A stretch of 5,623 nucleotides of DNA from assembly GCA_026993285.1 (NCBI GenBank), contig JALWTZ010000238.1, forward strand, positions 1 through 5,623, written 5' to 3'. Made by a program: the position numbers and the translations under genes. This document shows positions 1-5,623 of this stretch, piece by piece. The notes beneath the pieces were generated by a model. It saw nothing but the letters and a program-made list of their open reading frames with translations. It was not told the origin of the DNA and searched no databases. Source of the DNA: Lysobacterales bacterium (GTDB lineage Bacteria; Pseudomonadota; Gammaproteobacteria; Xanthomonadales; S139-57). Position 1 is the stretch's first letter. Each line of letters starts with the position of its first letter.

Positions 1-301
1 CCAGACCGGCCGCCTGGATTTCGAAGCCCCGGATACCGAACGCTTCCCTTGCCTGCAGCTGGCCTACGACGCCCTTGAGGCAGGTGGAACCGCAGCCGCC
101 ATTCTCAATGCCGCCAATGAAGTGGCGGTGCAAGCCTTCCTCGACGGCCGGATTGGCCTGCTGCAAATTGCCGAAATTAACCAGCGGGTAATGCAGGCTC
201 TGCCATCCTTGCCGGCAAACAGCCTGGAGGATGTACGCGCAGCCGATCAAAGTGCGCGTCAACAGGCAGAAAAAACCTTATCGGAGCTGGCACATGCATG
301 A
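1..301 (+). CDS. dxr: 1-deoxy-D-xylulose 5-phosphate reductoisomerase, C-terminal part (5' end outside window)
   Basis: Dxr (IspC) is a cytoplasmic, NADPH-dependent enzyme that converts 1-deoxy-D-xylulose 5-phosphate to 2-C-methyl-D-erythritol 4-phosphate, the committed step of the MEP isoprenoid pathway. Only the last 99 codons are present, read from base 2 and ending at TGA 299-301. The family is about 400 residues long, so roughly three quarters lies upstream, including the NADPH-binding and catalytic metal-binding parts. What is seen matches the family C-terminus: LDFEAPDTERFPCLQLAYDA, then the conserved ILNAANEVAVQAFL segment, then the C-terminal helical bundle (LEDVRAADQSARQQAEKTL). The end overlaps the rseP start by 8 bases. 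Its place directly before rseP is the arrangement known in Pseudomonas and many other gammaproteobacteria. The assignment rests on recalled family motifs and on context. Confidence 0.93.
   Translation, partial: QTGRLDFEAPDTERFPCLQLAYDALEAGGTAAAILNAANEVAVQAFLDGRIGLLQIAEINQRVMQALPSLPANSLEDVRAADQSARQQAEKTLSELAHA
283..286 (+). promoter_or_regulatory. Ribosome binding site for rseP (GGAG)
   Basis: GGAG lies 7 bases before the ATG at 294, a normal Shine-Dalgarno distance, and within the last codons of dxr. It supports ATG 294 over the upstream in-frame ATG at 231. That ATG has a GGAGG directly abutting it with no spacer, and its extra residues have no counterpart in the family. Confidence 0.6.
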
Positions 302-1661
302 TTTTTTCAGTTCGGTCTGGTGGCTGATCGTCGCCCTGGGCCTGCTGGTGACCTTCCATGAATTCGGGCACTTCTGGGTGGCCCGCCGCCTGGGCGTGCG
401 GGTACTGCGCTTTTCCGTAGGCTACGGCAAGCCCTTCTGGTGCAAGACGGACAAGCACGGTACCGACTTCTGCCTGGCCGCCATCCCGCTGGGCGGCTAT
501 GTCAAGATGCTGGATGAACGGGAAGTGGAAGTCCCGGAAGCCCTCAAGGCCCAGTCCTTCAACAGCAAACCGGTATGGGCACGCATTGCCATTGTGGCCG
601 CCGGGCCGGTGTTCAACCTGATCTTTGCCTTTCTGGCCTTCTGGCTGATGTACATGACCGGCGTGCATGAAATGCGCCCGGTAACCGGCACGGTACAGGG
701 CCTGGCCGCGGAAGCCGGCATTCGCCGTGGCGATGAAATCATCCGGGTGGATGGCGAGGCCACCGAAAGCTGGACCCATGTCATCATGGCCATGATCAAC
801 GCCGCGCTGGACAAAAGGGACATCCAGGTCGTTACCCGGGACGAGCAGGGCCGTGAAGCCGTGCTCAGCCTGCCCCTGTCACGCCTGCCGGAAGGCTTTC
901 GCGAAAGCCGGCTGCTCCAGCAGGTGGGGCTGGAACCTTTCCGGCCACAATACGAGCCGGTCATCGGCCAATTGAAAGCCGACGGCCCGGCAGCCAGGGC
1001 CGGCATCCGGACCGGCGACCGGATTGTGGCCATCAACGGCCGGGCTGTACAACACTGGCGTGATATCGGCGAGGCCATCCAGAATGGCATGCATGAAAGC
1101 GGCCAGCTCAAACTGGACATACGCCGTGATGGCCAGCCCTTGCAGCTGACGGTGGAACCCTACCTGGAAGGGGAGCGTTATCTGGTGGGCATCTCTCCTC
1201 AACCCTTGCCAAAGCCTGAAATGGAAAAGCTGCGCCAGCGCCTTTATGTTGAACGGCATTATGGCCCCTTTGCCGCCGCGGAAAAATCCTTCAGGGAAAT
1301 GGTGCGCTTTACCGGTGCCACCCTGGGCATGCTGGGGCGCATGGTCACGGGCAAGGCTTCGCTGGATTCCATCTCCGGCCCCATTACCATTGCCCAGTTT
1401 GCCCGTGATTCCGCCCGCATGGGTTTCGAGCAGTTTCTCTCTTTTCTCGGCATCCTCAGCCTGAGCCTGGCCATTCTCAACCTGCTGCCCATCCCCATGC
1501 TGGATGGCGGGCACCTGCTCTACTATCTGGTGGAAGGGGTTACCGGCAAGCCGGTCAGCGAATCCATCCAGATTGTGGCGCAGTATTTTGGCATGGCCAT
1601 TTTGCTGGGGCTGATGATACTGGCCTTCTATAACGATATACTGCGCATCGCCGGCGGCTGA
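294..1661 (+). CDS. rseP: RseP-type intramembrane zinc metalloprotease (site-2 protease family, M50)
   Basis: Inner-membrane site-2 protease. In E. coli, RseP cuts the anti-sigma factor RseA after DegS, freeing sigma-E, and also clears remnant signal peptides. From ATG 294 the protein has 455 residues (E. coli 450). The zinc motif HEFGH is at residues 22-26 in the first membrane helix, the same numbering as E. coli. The conserved GGYVKMLDERE membrane-associated loop is at 67-77. Membrane helix 2 is about 98-121. Two periplasmic PDZ domains start near 127 and 222, each with a GIRxGDxI core. The GPI element (SGPITIAQ) and helix 3 (about 381-398) lead to NLLPIPMLDGG, whose D404 is the third zinc ligand (E. 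coli D402). Helix 4 is about 429-446. All catalytic residues are present. I chose this start for the GGAG at 283-286 and the family-like N-terminus MHDFF; a start at 231 would add 21 unrelated residues. The gene overlaps dxr by 8 bases, which suggests coupled translation. Confidence 0.96.
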   Translation: MHDFFSSVWWLIVALGLLVTFHEFGHFWVARRLGVRVLRFSVGYGKPFWCKTDKHGTDFCLAAIPLGGYVKMLDEREVEVPEALKAQSFNSKPVWARIAIVAAGPVFNLIFAFLAFWLMYMTGVHEMRPVTGTVQGLAAEAGIRRGDEIIRVDGEATESWTHVIMAMINAALDKRDIQVVTRDEQGREAVLSLPLSRLPEGFRESRLLQQVGLEPFRPQYEPVIGQLKADGPAARAGIRTGDRIVAINGRAVQHWRDIGEAIQNGMHESGQLKLDIRRDGQPLQLTVEPYLEGERYLVGISPQPLPKPEMEKLRQRLYVERHYGPFAAAEKSFREMVRFTGATLGMLGRMVTGKASLDSISGPITIAQFARDSARMGFEQFLSFLGILSLSLAILNLLPIPMLDGGHLLYYLVEGVTGKPVSESIQIVAQYFGMAILLGLMILAFYNDILRIAGG

Positions 1662-1682
1662 AGCGCCATCTCAACTTGATTC

Positions 1683-1686
1683 GGAA
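1683..1686 (+). promoter_or_regulatory. Ribosome binding site for bamA (GGAA)
   Basis: GGAA lies 7 bases before ATG 1694, in the 32-base gap after rseP. It is modest in strength but well placed. It favours ATG 1694 over the in-frame TTG at 1676, which has no clear Shine-Dalgarno sequence. Confidence 0.45.
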
Positions 1687-1693
1687 ACCCTTC

Positions 1694-4018
1694 ATGCAGA
1701 AGAAAATCACCGCATTGCTCCTTGCCCTGGCCTTTCAGGCCCAGGCATTTGAACCCTTTCAGGCACGCGATATTCGCGTGGAAGGCGCACAGCGCATCTC
1801 CGATGGTACCGTGTTCAGCTACCTGCCCATCGAAGAAGGCGATGAAATCACGCCAGACAATGTGCAAGACAGCATCCGCGCCCTGTACAAGACCGGTTTT
1901 TTTGACCAGGTCGAAATGGACCGGGAAGGCGACATCCTGGTGATCCGCCTGGTGGAACGGCCCGCCATCTCCGACATCGACATCTCCGGCAACAAGGACA
2001 TCAAGACCGAAGACCTGATGAAGGCACTGGACCAGATCGGCCTAACCGAGGGGGAGATCTTCAACCGCCTGCAGCTGGAACGGGTGGAAGGCGAGCTGAT
2101 TCGCCAGTACTACAGCCGCGGCAAGTACAATGTCCGGATCAACACCACGGTCAAGGATCTGCCCAGAAACAGGGTCAAGGTGACCATCGTGGTCTCCGAA
2201 GGCAAGGCCGCGCGCATCAAACACCTCAATATCGTTGGCAACCACGCCTTCGATGACGCGACCCTGCTGAAGAAATTTGAATCCGACACCACCAACTGGA
2301 CTTCCTGGTACAGCTCCGACGACCAGTACTCCAAGGAAAAAGTCTCCGGTGATCTGGAAAAACTGCGCTCCTACTATCAGGACCGCGGCTATGTGGACTT
2401 CTCCATTGAATCCACCCAGGTGAGCATGAGCCCCAACAAGAAGGACATGTACCTCACCATCAATATCCGCGAGGGTGACATCTACACCGTCTCCGGCGTG
2501 GATCTGGCCGGTGATCTGGTGCTGGACGAGGAGAAGATCCGCCAGCTGCTGCTGATCAAGGAAGGTGACATCTTTTCCAAGAAGCGCCTGGAAGCCAGCA
2601 GCAAGAATATCAAGGCCGTGCTCTCCAACCTGGGTTATGCCTTCGCCGACGTGCTGGAAGTGCCCGAACTGGACCGGGAAAACAAGACCGTGCGCCTCAA
2701 GCTCATCGTCAACCCCGGCAAGCGGGTGATGGTGCGGCGCATCATCTTCAAGGGCAATACACGTACCTTTGACGAAGTGCTGCGCCGGGACATGCGCCAG
2801 TTCGAAGGCGCCTGGTTCTCCCAGGCCGCCATCGACCGATCCAAGATCCGCCTGCAGCGCACCGGCTTTTTCCAGGACGTGAATATCGAAACCCCCAAGG
2901 TGCCCGGTACCGACGACCAGGTAGATGTGATCGTCAGTGTGGAAGAAGCCAATTCCGGCAGTTTCAATTTCGGCGTGGGCTATTCCCAGGTCGGTGGTGT
3001 GGTGTTCCAGCTGGGACTTACTCAGCGCAATTTCCTGGGCACCGGCAAGGAAATGAACATCTCCGCCAACAACTCCACCCTCTACCGGCGCTTTACCCTC
3101 TCCTACACCAACCCCTATTTCACCGATGACGGGGTCAGCCTGGGCTATGTGCTCAGCTACCGGGAAACCGACCAGAGCGAGCTGAACATTACTTCCTACA
3201 CCACGGATACCATGCTGGCCGGCCTGACCACCAGCGTGCCCCTGTCGGAAACCGACCGCATCCGTTTTGGCCTGACCTTTGAAAAAACCACGGTCTATGC
3301 CACCCAAGGCTTTACTTCCGGCTATATCATCGACTATCTGTGCAATCTCAATGGCCTGGAAACCACCGCCTGCGAAGAAACGCCCACGATTACCGGCGAG
3401 TTCGATACCATTCGTCTGGAAACTGGCTGGGCGCGGGATTCACGCAACGGTTTCTTCCAGCCTACACGCGGCACCTTCCAACGATTGAATGGCGAGGTCT
3501 CCCTGCCGGGCAGCACCATCAACTACTACAAGGTGGATTACCGTAACCAAACCTATTTCACCCCAGCCAGAGATTGGACCTTCATGGTGGGTGGCCGGAT
3601 CGCCTACGGGGATACCTACGGGGATTCCGCCACCAATCTCTACCCCTTCTATGAAAATTTCTATGCCGGTGGCAACCGCTCGGTGCGGGGTTACCGGGCC
3701 AATACCCTCGGCCCCCGTGATGAAAACAACGACCCCATCGGTGGCGCCCTTGTAACCACCGCCAGCCTGGAACTGGCCCTGCCCATCCCCTTCCTCAAGG
3801 AGCAGAAAACCACCCGCGTGGCCTGGTTTGTGGATGCGGGTAATGTCTATACCAACCTGAGCAGCTTTGATGCCAGTGAACTGCGCTACACCACCGGCAT
3901 TTCAGTGCGCTGGCAGTCGCCGGTGGCACCCATTGAGATCAGCTATGGCATTCCGCTCAACGATCAGGATGGAGATCAGGTAGAATCACTGCAATTCTCC
4001 TTCGGAAACGTATTCTGA
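1694..4018 (+). CDS. bamA: Outer membrane protein assembly factor BamA (Omp85 family)
   Basis: BamA is the essential core of the BAM complex, which folds and inserts beta-barrel proteins into the outer membrane. The protein has 774 residues (E. coli 810). A signal peptide (MQKKITALLLALAFQAQA) is probably cut after A18. Five periplasmic POTRA domains follow at about 24-90, 91-171, 174-262, 264-343 and 345-418, each carrying the typical GN/G-A turn and GFF- or GY-type motifs (TGFFDQV 67-73, RGYVDF 231-236, TGFFQDV 390-396). The 16-strand barrel spans about 421-774. It includes the Omp85 loop-6 signature VRGY at 664-667, whose R665 matches the conserved barrel-locking arginine, and PFYENFYAGGNRS just before it. 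The protein ends in LQFSFGNVF, an aromatic-ended beta-signal. ATG 1694 was chosen because the signal peptide then starts with MQKK and GGAA lies 7 bases upstream; TTG 1676 would add only MIRKPF. Oddity: the only two cysteines, C550 and C560, lie in a barrel loop before loop 6, while loop 6 itself is short and cysteine-free. Confidence 0.97.
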   Translation: MQKKITALLLALAFQAQAFEPFQARDIRVEGAQRISDGTVFSYLPIEEGDEITPDNVQDSIRALYKTGFFDQVEMDREGDILVIRLVERPAISDIDISGNKDIKTEDLMKALDQIGLTEGEIFNRLQLERVEGELIRQYYSRGKYNVRINTTVKDLPRNRVKVTIVVSEGKAARIKHLNIVGNHAFDDATLLKKFESDTTNWTSWYSSDDQYSKEKVSGDLEKLRSYYQDRGYVDFSIESTQVSMSPNKKDMYLTINIREGDIYTVSGVDLAGDLVLDEEKIRQLLLIKEGDIFSKKRLEASSKNIKAVLSNLGYAFADVLEVPELDRENKTVRLKLIVNPGKRVMVRRIIFKGNTRTFDEVLRRDMRQFEGAWFSQAAIDRSKIRLQRTGFFQDVNIETPKVPGTDDQVDVIVSVEEANSGSFNFGVGYSQVGGVVFQLGLTQRNFLGTGKEMNISANNSTLYRRFTLSYTNPYFTDDGVSLGYVLSYRETDQSELNITSYTTDTMLAGLTTSVPLSETDRIRFGLTFEKTTVYATQGFTSGYIIDYLCNLNGLETTACEETPTITGEFDTIRLETGWARDSRNGFFQPTRGTFQRLNGEVSLPGSTINYYKVDYRNQTYFTPARDWTFMVGGRIAYGDTYGDSATNLYPFYENFYAGGNRSVRGYRANTLGPRDENNDPIGGALVTTASLELALPIPFLKEQKTTRVAWFVDAGNVYTNLSSFDASELRYTTGISVRWQSPVAPIEISYGIPLNDQDGDQVESLQFSFGNVF
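3605..3625 (+). repeat. Short in-frame tandem repeat in bamA (TACGGGGAT twice, period 12)
   Basis: TACGGGGAT occurs at 3605-3613 and again at 3617-3625. With the flanking codons it encodes YGDTYGDS at BamA residues 638-645, just before the conserved PFYENFYAGG strand. A single YGD is usual here in E. coli-type BamA (recalled), so the second copy may be a small duplication in a turn or loop. The copies differ after the ninth base (ACC versus TCC). It is minor and may be neutral. Confidence 0.6.
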
Positions 4019-4025
4019 CCTGACC

Positions 4026-4562
4026 ATGAATCCAACCCGGCTGATCTGGCTGTTCTGTTTGCTCTTCACCACCGCGCAGGCGGAGGTGAAGATCGGCTAT
4101 GTGGACATGAAGATTCTGCTGGACCAAAGCCCGCAAATCATTGCCAGCCGCAAGCAACTCGAGGCCGAGTTCCGCCAGCGGCACGAAAATCTGCAGGCGG
4201 AGGAAGAAAAACTGCGCCAGCAGGAAGAACAGCTGCAAACCGACGGCCCTTTCATGAGCGAGCGGGAACGGGCACGGCTGGAACTGGATATCCGCATGCG
4301 CAAGCGACAGATCAAGCGCGACCGGGAAGATTTCATCGAAGAAATGAACTACCGGCGCAACGAAGCCCTGCAGAAGCTGGAAAAAGACATCGAAAGCGCC
4401 GCCCGCCGGCTGGCCCGGGAACAGGGTTTCGACCTGCTGCTGTCCAGCCCCGTCATCTATGCCAGTGCCCGCATTGATATTACCCGGGCCGTGCTGAAAA
4501 AACTGCAGGATGAATTTCAGCAGAAAAACACGCCGCCTGTCGAAAAAGCCTCGCAACCATGA
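4026..4562 (+). CDS. skp: Periplasmic chaperone Skp/OmpH
   Basis: Skp is a trimeric, jellyfish-shaped chaperone that holds unfolded outer-membrane proteins in its coiled-coil cavity after Sec export and delivers them to BAM. The protein has 178 residues (E. coli 161). A signal peptide (MNPTRLIWLFCLLFTTAQA) is probably cut after A19. The mature start, EVKIGYVDMKILLDQSP, matches the family's first core strand and helix. A long, highly charged helical stretch at about 36-134, rich in E, K, R and Q, forms the coiled-coil arm, with the tip near TDGPFMS (72-78). The C-terminal core strand and helix follow: FDLLLSSPVIYASARIDITRAVLKKL. A polar tail of about 16 residues with NTPPVEKASQP extends past the usual end. 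The gene starts 7 bases after the bamA stop without a good Shine-Dalgarno sequence, so reinitiation after bamA is likely. Its stop overlaps the lpxD start. Sequence identity in this family is low, so context helps the call. Confidence 0.93.
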   Translation: MNPTRLIWLFCLLFTTAQAEVKIGYVDMKILLDQSPQIIASRKQLEAEFRQRHENLQAEEEKLRQQEEQLQTDGPFMSERERARLELDIRMRKRQIKRDREDFIEEMNYRRNEALQKLEKDIESAARRLAREQGFDLLLSSPVIYASARIDITRAVLKKLQDEFQQKNTPPVEKASQP

Positions 4563-5593
4563 AATACACGCTGGCCGACATCGCCGAACGGTTTCAATGC
4601 AAGCTGGCCGGAGATCCCAGCCAGACCATCGAGGGTGTACACACCCTGGAACAGGCCGGCCCCGGCCAACTGAGTTTTCTGGCCAACCCCAAATACAAGA
4701 GCCAGCTGGCCAGCACCCGCGCCGCGGCAGTGGTACTGCACCCGGAACAACGACCGGAATCGGCTGGCAACTGGCTGCTGCATGAAAACCCTTATGCCAC
4801 CTACGCCCGCATTGCCGCCCTGTTTGCGGCACCAACCGATGTGGCACCCGGCATCCACGCCACCGCCATCATTGACCCCAGTGCCGAAATCCACCCCGAG
4901 GCCAGCGTCGGCCCCTACGCGGTGGTGGGCCCGGAAGTCCGTATCGCCCGCAACTGTATCATCCATGCCCACTGTGTCATCCAGCGTGGCTGCAGCCTGG
5001 GCGATGGCTGCGTGCTGCACCCGCATGTCACCCTCTATGCCGGCACCATGCTGGGCCAGCGGGTCGTCATCCACGCCAACACGGTGGTAGGCTCGGATGG
5101 TTTCGGCTACGCACCGGACGATGGCCGCTGGGTAAAGATTCCCCAGCTGGGCAGCGTACACATCGCCGATGATTGCGAGATCGGCGCCGGCACCACCATC
5201 GACCGGGGCGCGCTGGACGATACCCGCATCGGCGAAGGCTGCAAGCTGGACAACCAGATCCAGATCGCCCACAACGTACAGATCGGCAAGCACACCGTCA
5301 TGGCCGGCTGCTCGGCCATTTCCGGCTCCTCCACCGTGGGTGACCACTGCCAGATCGGCGGTGGCGCGGGCCTGGCCGGCCACCTGCACATGACCGATCA
5401 TGTCATCATTACCGGCATGACCATGGTCAGCCACGACATCCGCAAGCCCGGTGCCTACTCCTCTGGCATTTCCCAGCAGGAAGCCCGCCAGTGGCGCAAG
5501 AATGTAGCGCGCCTGCATCACCTGGACGAGCTGGCACGCAAGGTGCGTGCACTGGAAAAACGGCTGGCCGAGCTGGAGCCGGAAGACGACTGA
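4559..5593 (+). CDS. lpxD: UDP-3-O-(3-hydroxyacyl)glucosamine N-acyltransferase LpxD
   Basis: LpxD performs the third step of lipid A synthesis in the cytoplasm, moving a 3-hydroxyacyl chain from acyl carrier protein to the 2-amino group of UDP-3-O-acyl-glucosamine. The protein has 344 residues (E. coli 341). The N-terminal uridine-binding domain, about 1-98, contains FLANPKY at 40-46. A left-handed parallel beta helix of hexapeptide repeats runs from about 100 to 300, interrupted by the family loop GSDGFGYAPDDGRWVKIPQ near 179-197. The active-site stretch includes TTIDRGALDDT and QIAHNVQIG, with H238 matching the E. coli catalytic H239; H275 in AGHLH matches the second conserved histidine. 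A charged C-terminal helix follows (about 304-340). ATG 4559 overlaps the skp stop as ATGA with no strong Shine-Dalgarno sequence, which points to translational coupling. All eight cysteines of the helix domain fall at one hexad position. In relatives fabZ and lpxA follow; here the window ends first. Confidence 0.97.
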   Translation: MKYTLADIAERFQCKLAGDPSQTIEGVHTLEQAGPGQLSFLANPKYKSQLASTRAAAVVLHPEQRPESAGNWLLHENPYATYARIAALFAAPTDVAPGIHATAIIDPSAEIHPEASVGPYAVVGPEVRIARNCIIHAHCVIQRGCSLGDGCVLHPHVTLYAGTMLGQRVVIHANTVVGSDGFGYAPDDGRWVKIPQLGSVHIADDCEIGAGTTIDRGALDDTRIGEGCKLDNQIQIAHNVQIGKHTVMAGCSAISGSSTVGDHCQIGGGAGLAGHLHMTDHVIITGMTMVSHDIRKPGAYSSGISQQEARQWRKNVARLHHLDELARKVRALEKRLAELEPEDD

Positions 5594-5604
5594 ACCATCT
5601 GTTG

Positions 5605-5610
5605 TACAAT
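5605..5610 (+). promoter_or_regulatory. Possible sigma-70 -10 element (TACAAT) after lpxD
   Basis: TACAAT, one mismatch from TATAAT, lies 11 bases after the lpxD stop, in the only non-coding stretch downstream of it. No -35-like hexamer is found at 16-18 bases upstream (that region reads GGAAGACG), and there is no extended -10 TGN. The site could serve a downstream gene or be chance. The ATG at 5609-5611 overlaps it but has no ribosome binding site, and its four following codons cannot be assigned. Confidence 0.18.
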
Positions 5611-5623
5611 GGGCGCCGCCAAT

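Noticed and set aside
932..965. GGAACCTT inside rseP resembling a sigma-E -35 element
   Set aside because: The nearest TC-containing -10 candidate (TCATC at 961) is about 22 bases away rather than about 16, and it poorly matches the consensus.
1154..1185. GGAACCC followed by TCTGG inside rseP as a possible sigma-E promoter for bamA
   Set aside because: The -35 match is partial, the -10 lacks the final A, and the spacing is off. It is likely chance in coding sequence.
1673..1700. AACTT in the rseP-bamA gap as a sigma-E -35 element
   Set aside because: The GG at the front of the motif is missing and no -10 element is found at the proper distance.
2042..3307. A 421-codon open frame on the - strand opposite bamA
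   Set aside because: It lies fully antisense to a certain gene. Its composition (rich in G, H, V, A, D) is what codon bias of the + strand produces, and it has no recognisable domain.
4041..4058. Cysteine 11 of Skp as a lipoprotein lipobox
   Set aside because: The residues before it (WLF) do not fit the lipobox, and a normal AQA cleavage site follows at residue 19.
3957..4847. A 296-codon open frame on the - strand opposite skp and its flanks
   Set aside because: It crosses the bamA end, all of skp and the start of lpxD, and has no family-like motif. It is a shadow frame.
5369..5387. GC-rich inverted sequence around CTGGCCGGCCACCTG as a hairpin or terminator
   Set aside because: It lies inside conserved lpxD coding sequence and has no T-run. 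The palindrome comes from GCC/GGC codons.
4517..5521. A 334-codon open frame on the - strand opposite lpxD
   Set aside because: It is a complementary shadow of lpxD. Its low-complexity G/A/V/D composition mirrors the hexapeptide repeats on the other strand.

Overview
This window is a compact, single-strand cell-envelope gene cluster from a Gram-negative bacterium, most likely a gammaproteobacterium. The order is dxr (3' end) - rseP - bamA - skp - lpxD, all on the + strand with almost no space between genes. It is the conserved envelope-biogenesis block of many gammaproteobacteria. In Pseudomonas-type genomes dxr lies directly before rseP, whereas in E. coli uppS and cdsA lie between them. The DNA is moderately GC-rich and looks uniform. 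I see no mobile elements, RNA genes, CRISPR arrays or signs of recent transfer. I cannot name the species.

Layout: 1-301 is the last 99 codons of dxr (isoprenoid precursor synthesis). 294-1661 is rseP, an intramembrane zinc protease, which overlaps dxr by 8 bases. After a 32-base gap, 1694-4018 is bamA, the outer-membrane protein assembly insertase. Seven bases later, 4026-4562 is skp/ompH, a periplasmic chaperone for unfolded outer-membrane proteins. It overlaps lpxD (4559-5593, lipid A acyltransferase) in an ATGA stop/start junction. The last 30 bases hold no recognisable gene. In relatives fabZ and lpxA usually come next.

The genes work together in building and monitoring the outer membrane. 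Skp carries unfolded porins across the periplasm and BamA inserts them. LpxD makes the lipid A precursor for the outer leaflet. RseP takes part in the sigma-E envelope stress cascade, which senses failures in these processes. The close spacing and overlaps suggest one transcript with translational coupling. I found no convincing sigma-E promoter or terminator inside the window.

I see no undescribed system here; this is a well-known housekeeping locus. The points worth a second look are protein-level details. BamA's only two cysteines sit in a different barrel loop from the E. coli pair. In LpxD, every cysteine of the left-handed helix falls at the same position of the hexapeptide repeat, including four in a row at exact six-residue spacing.
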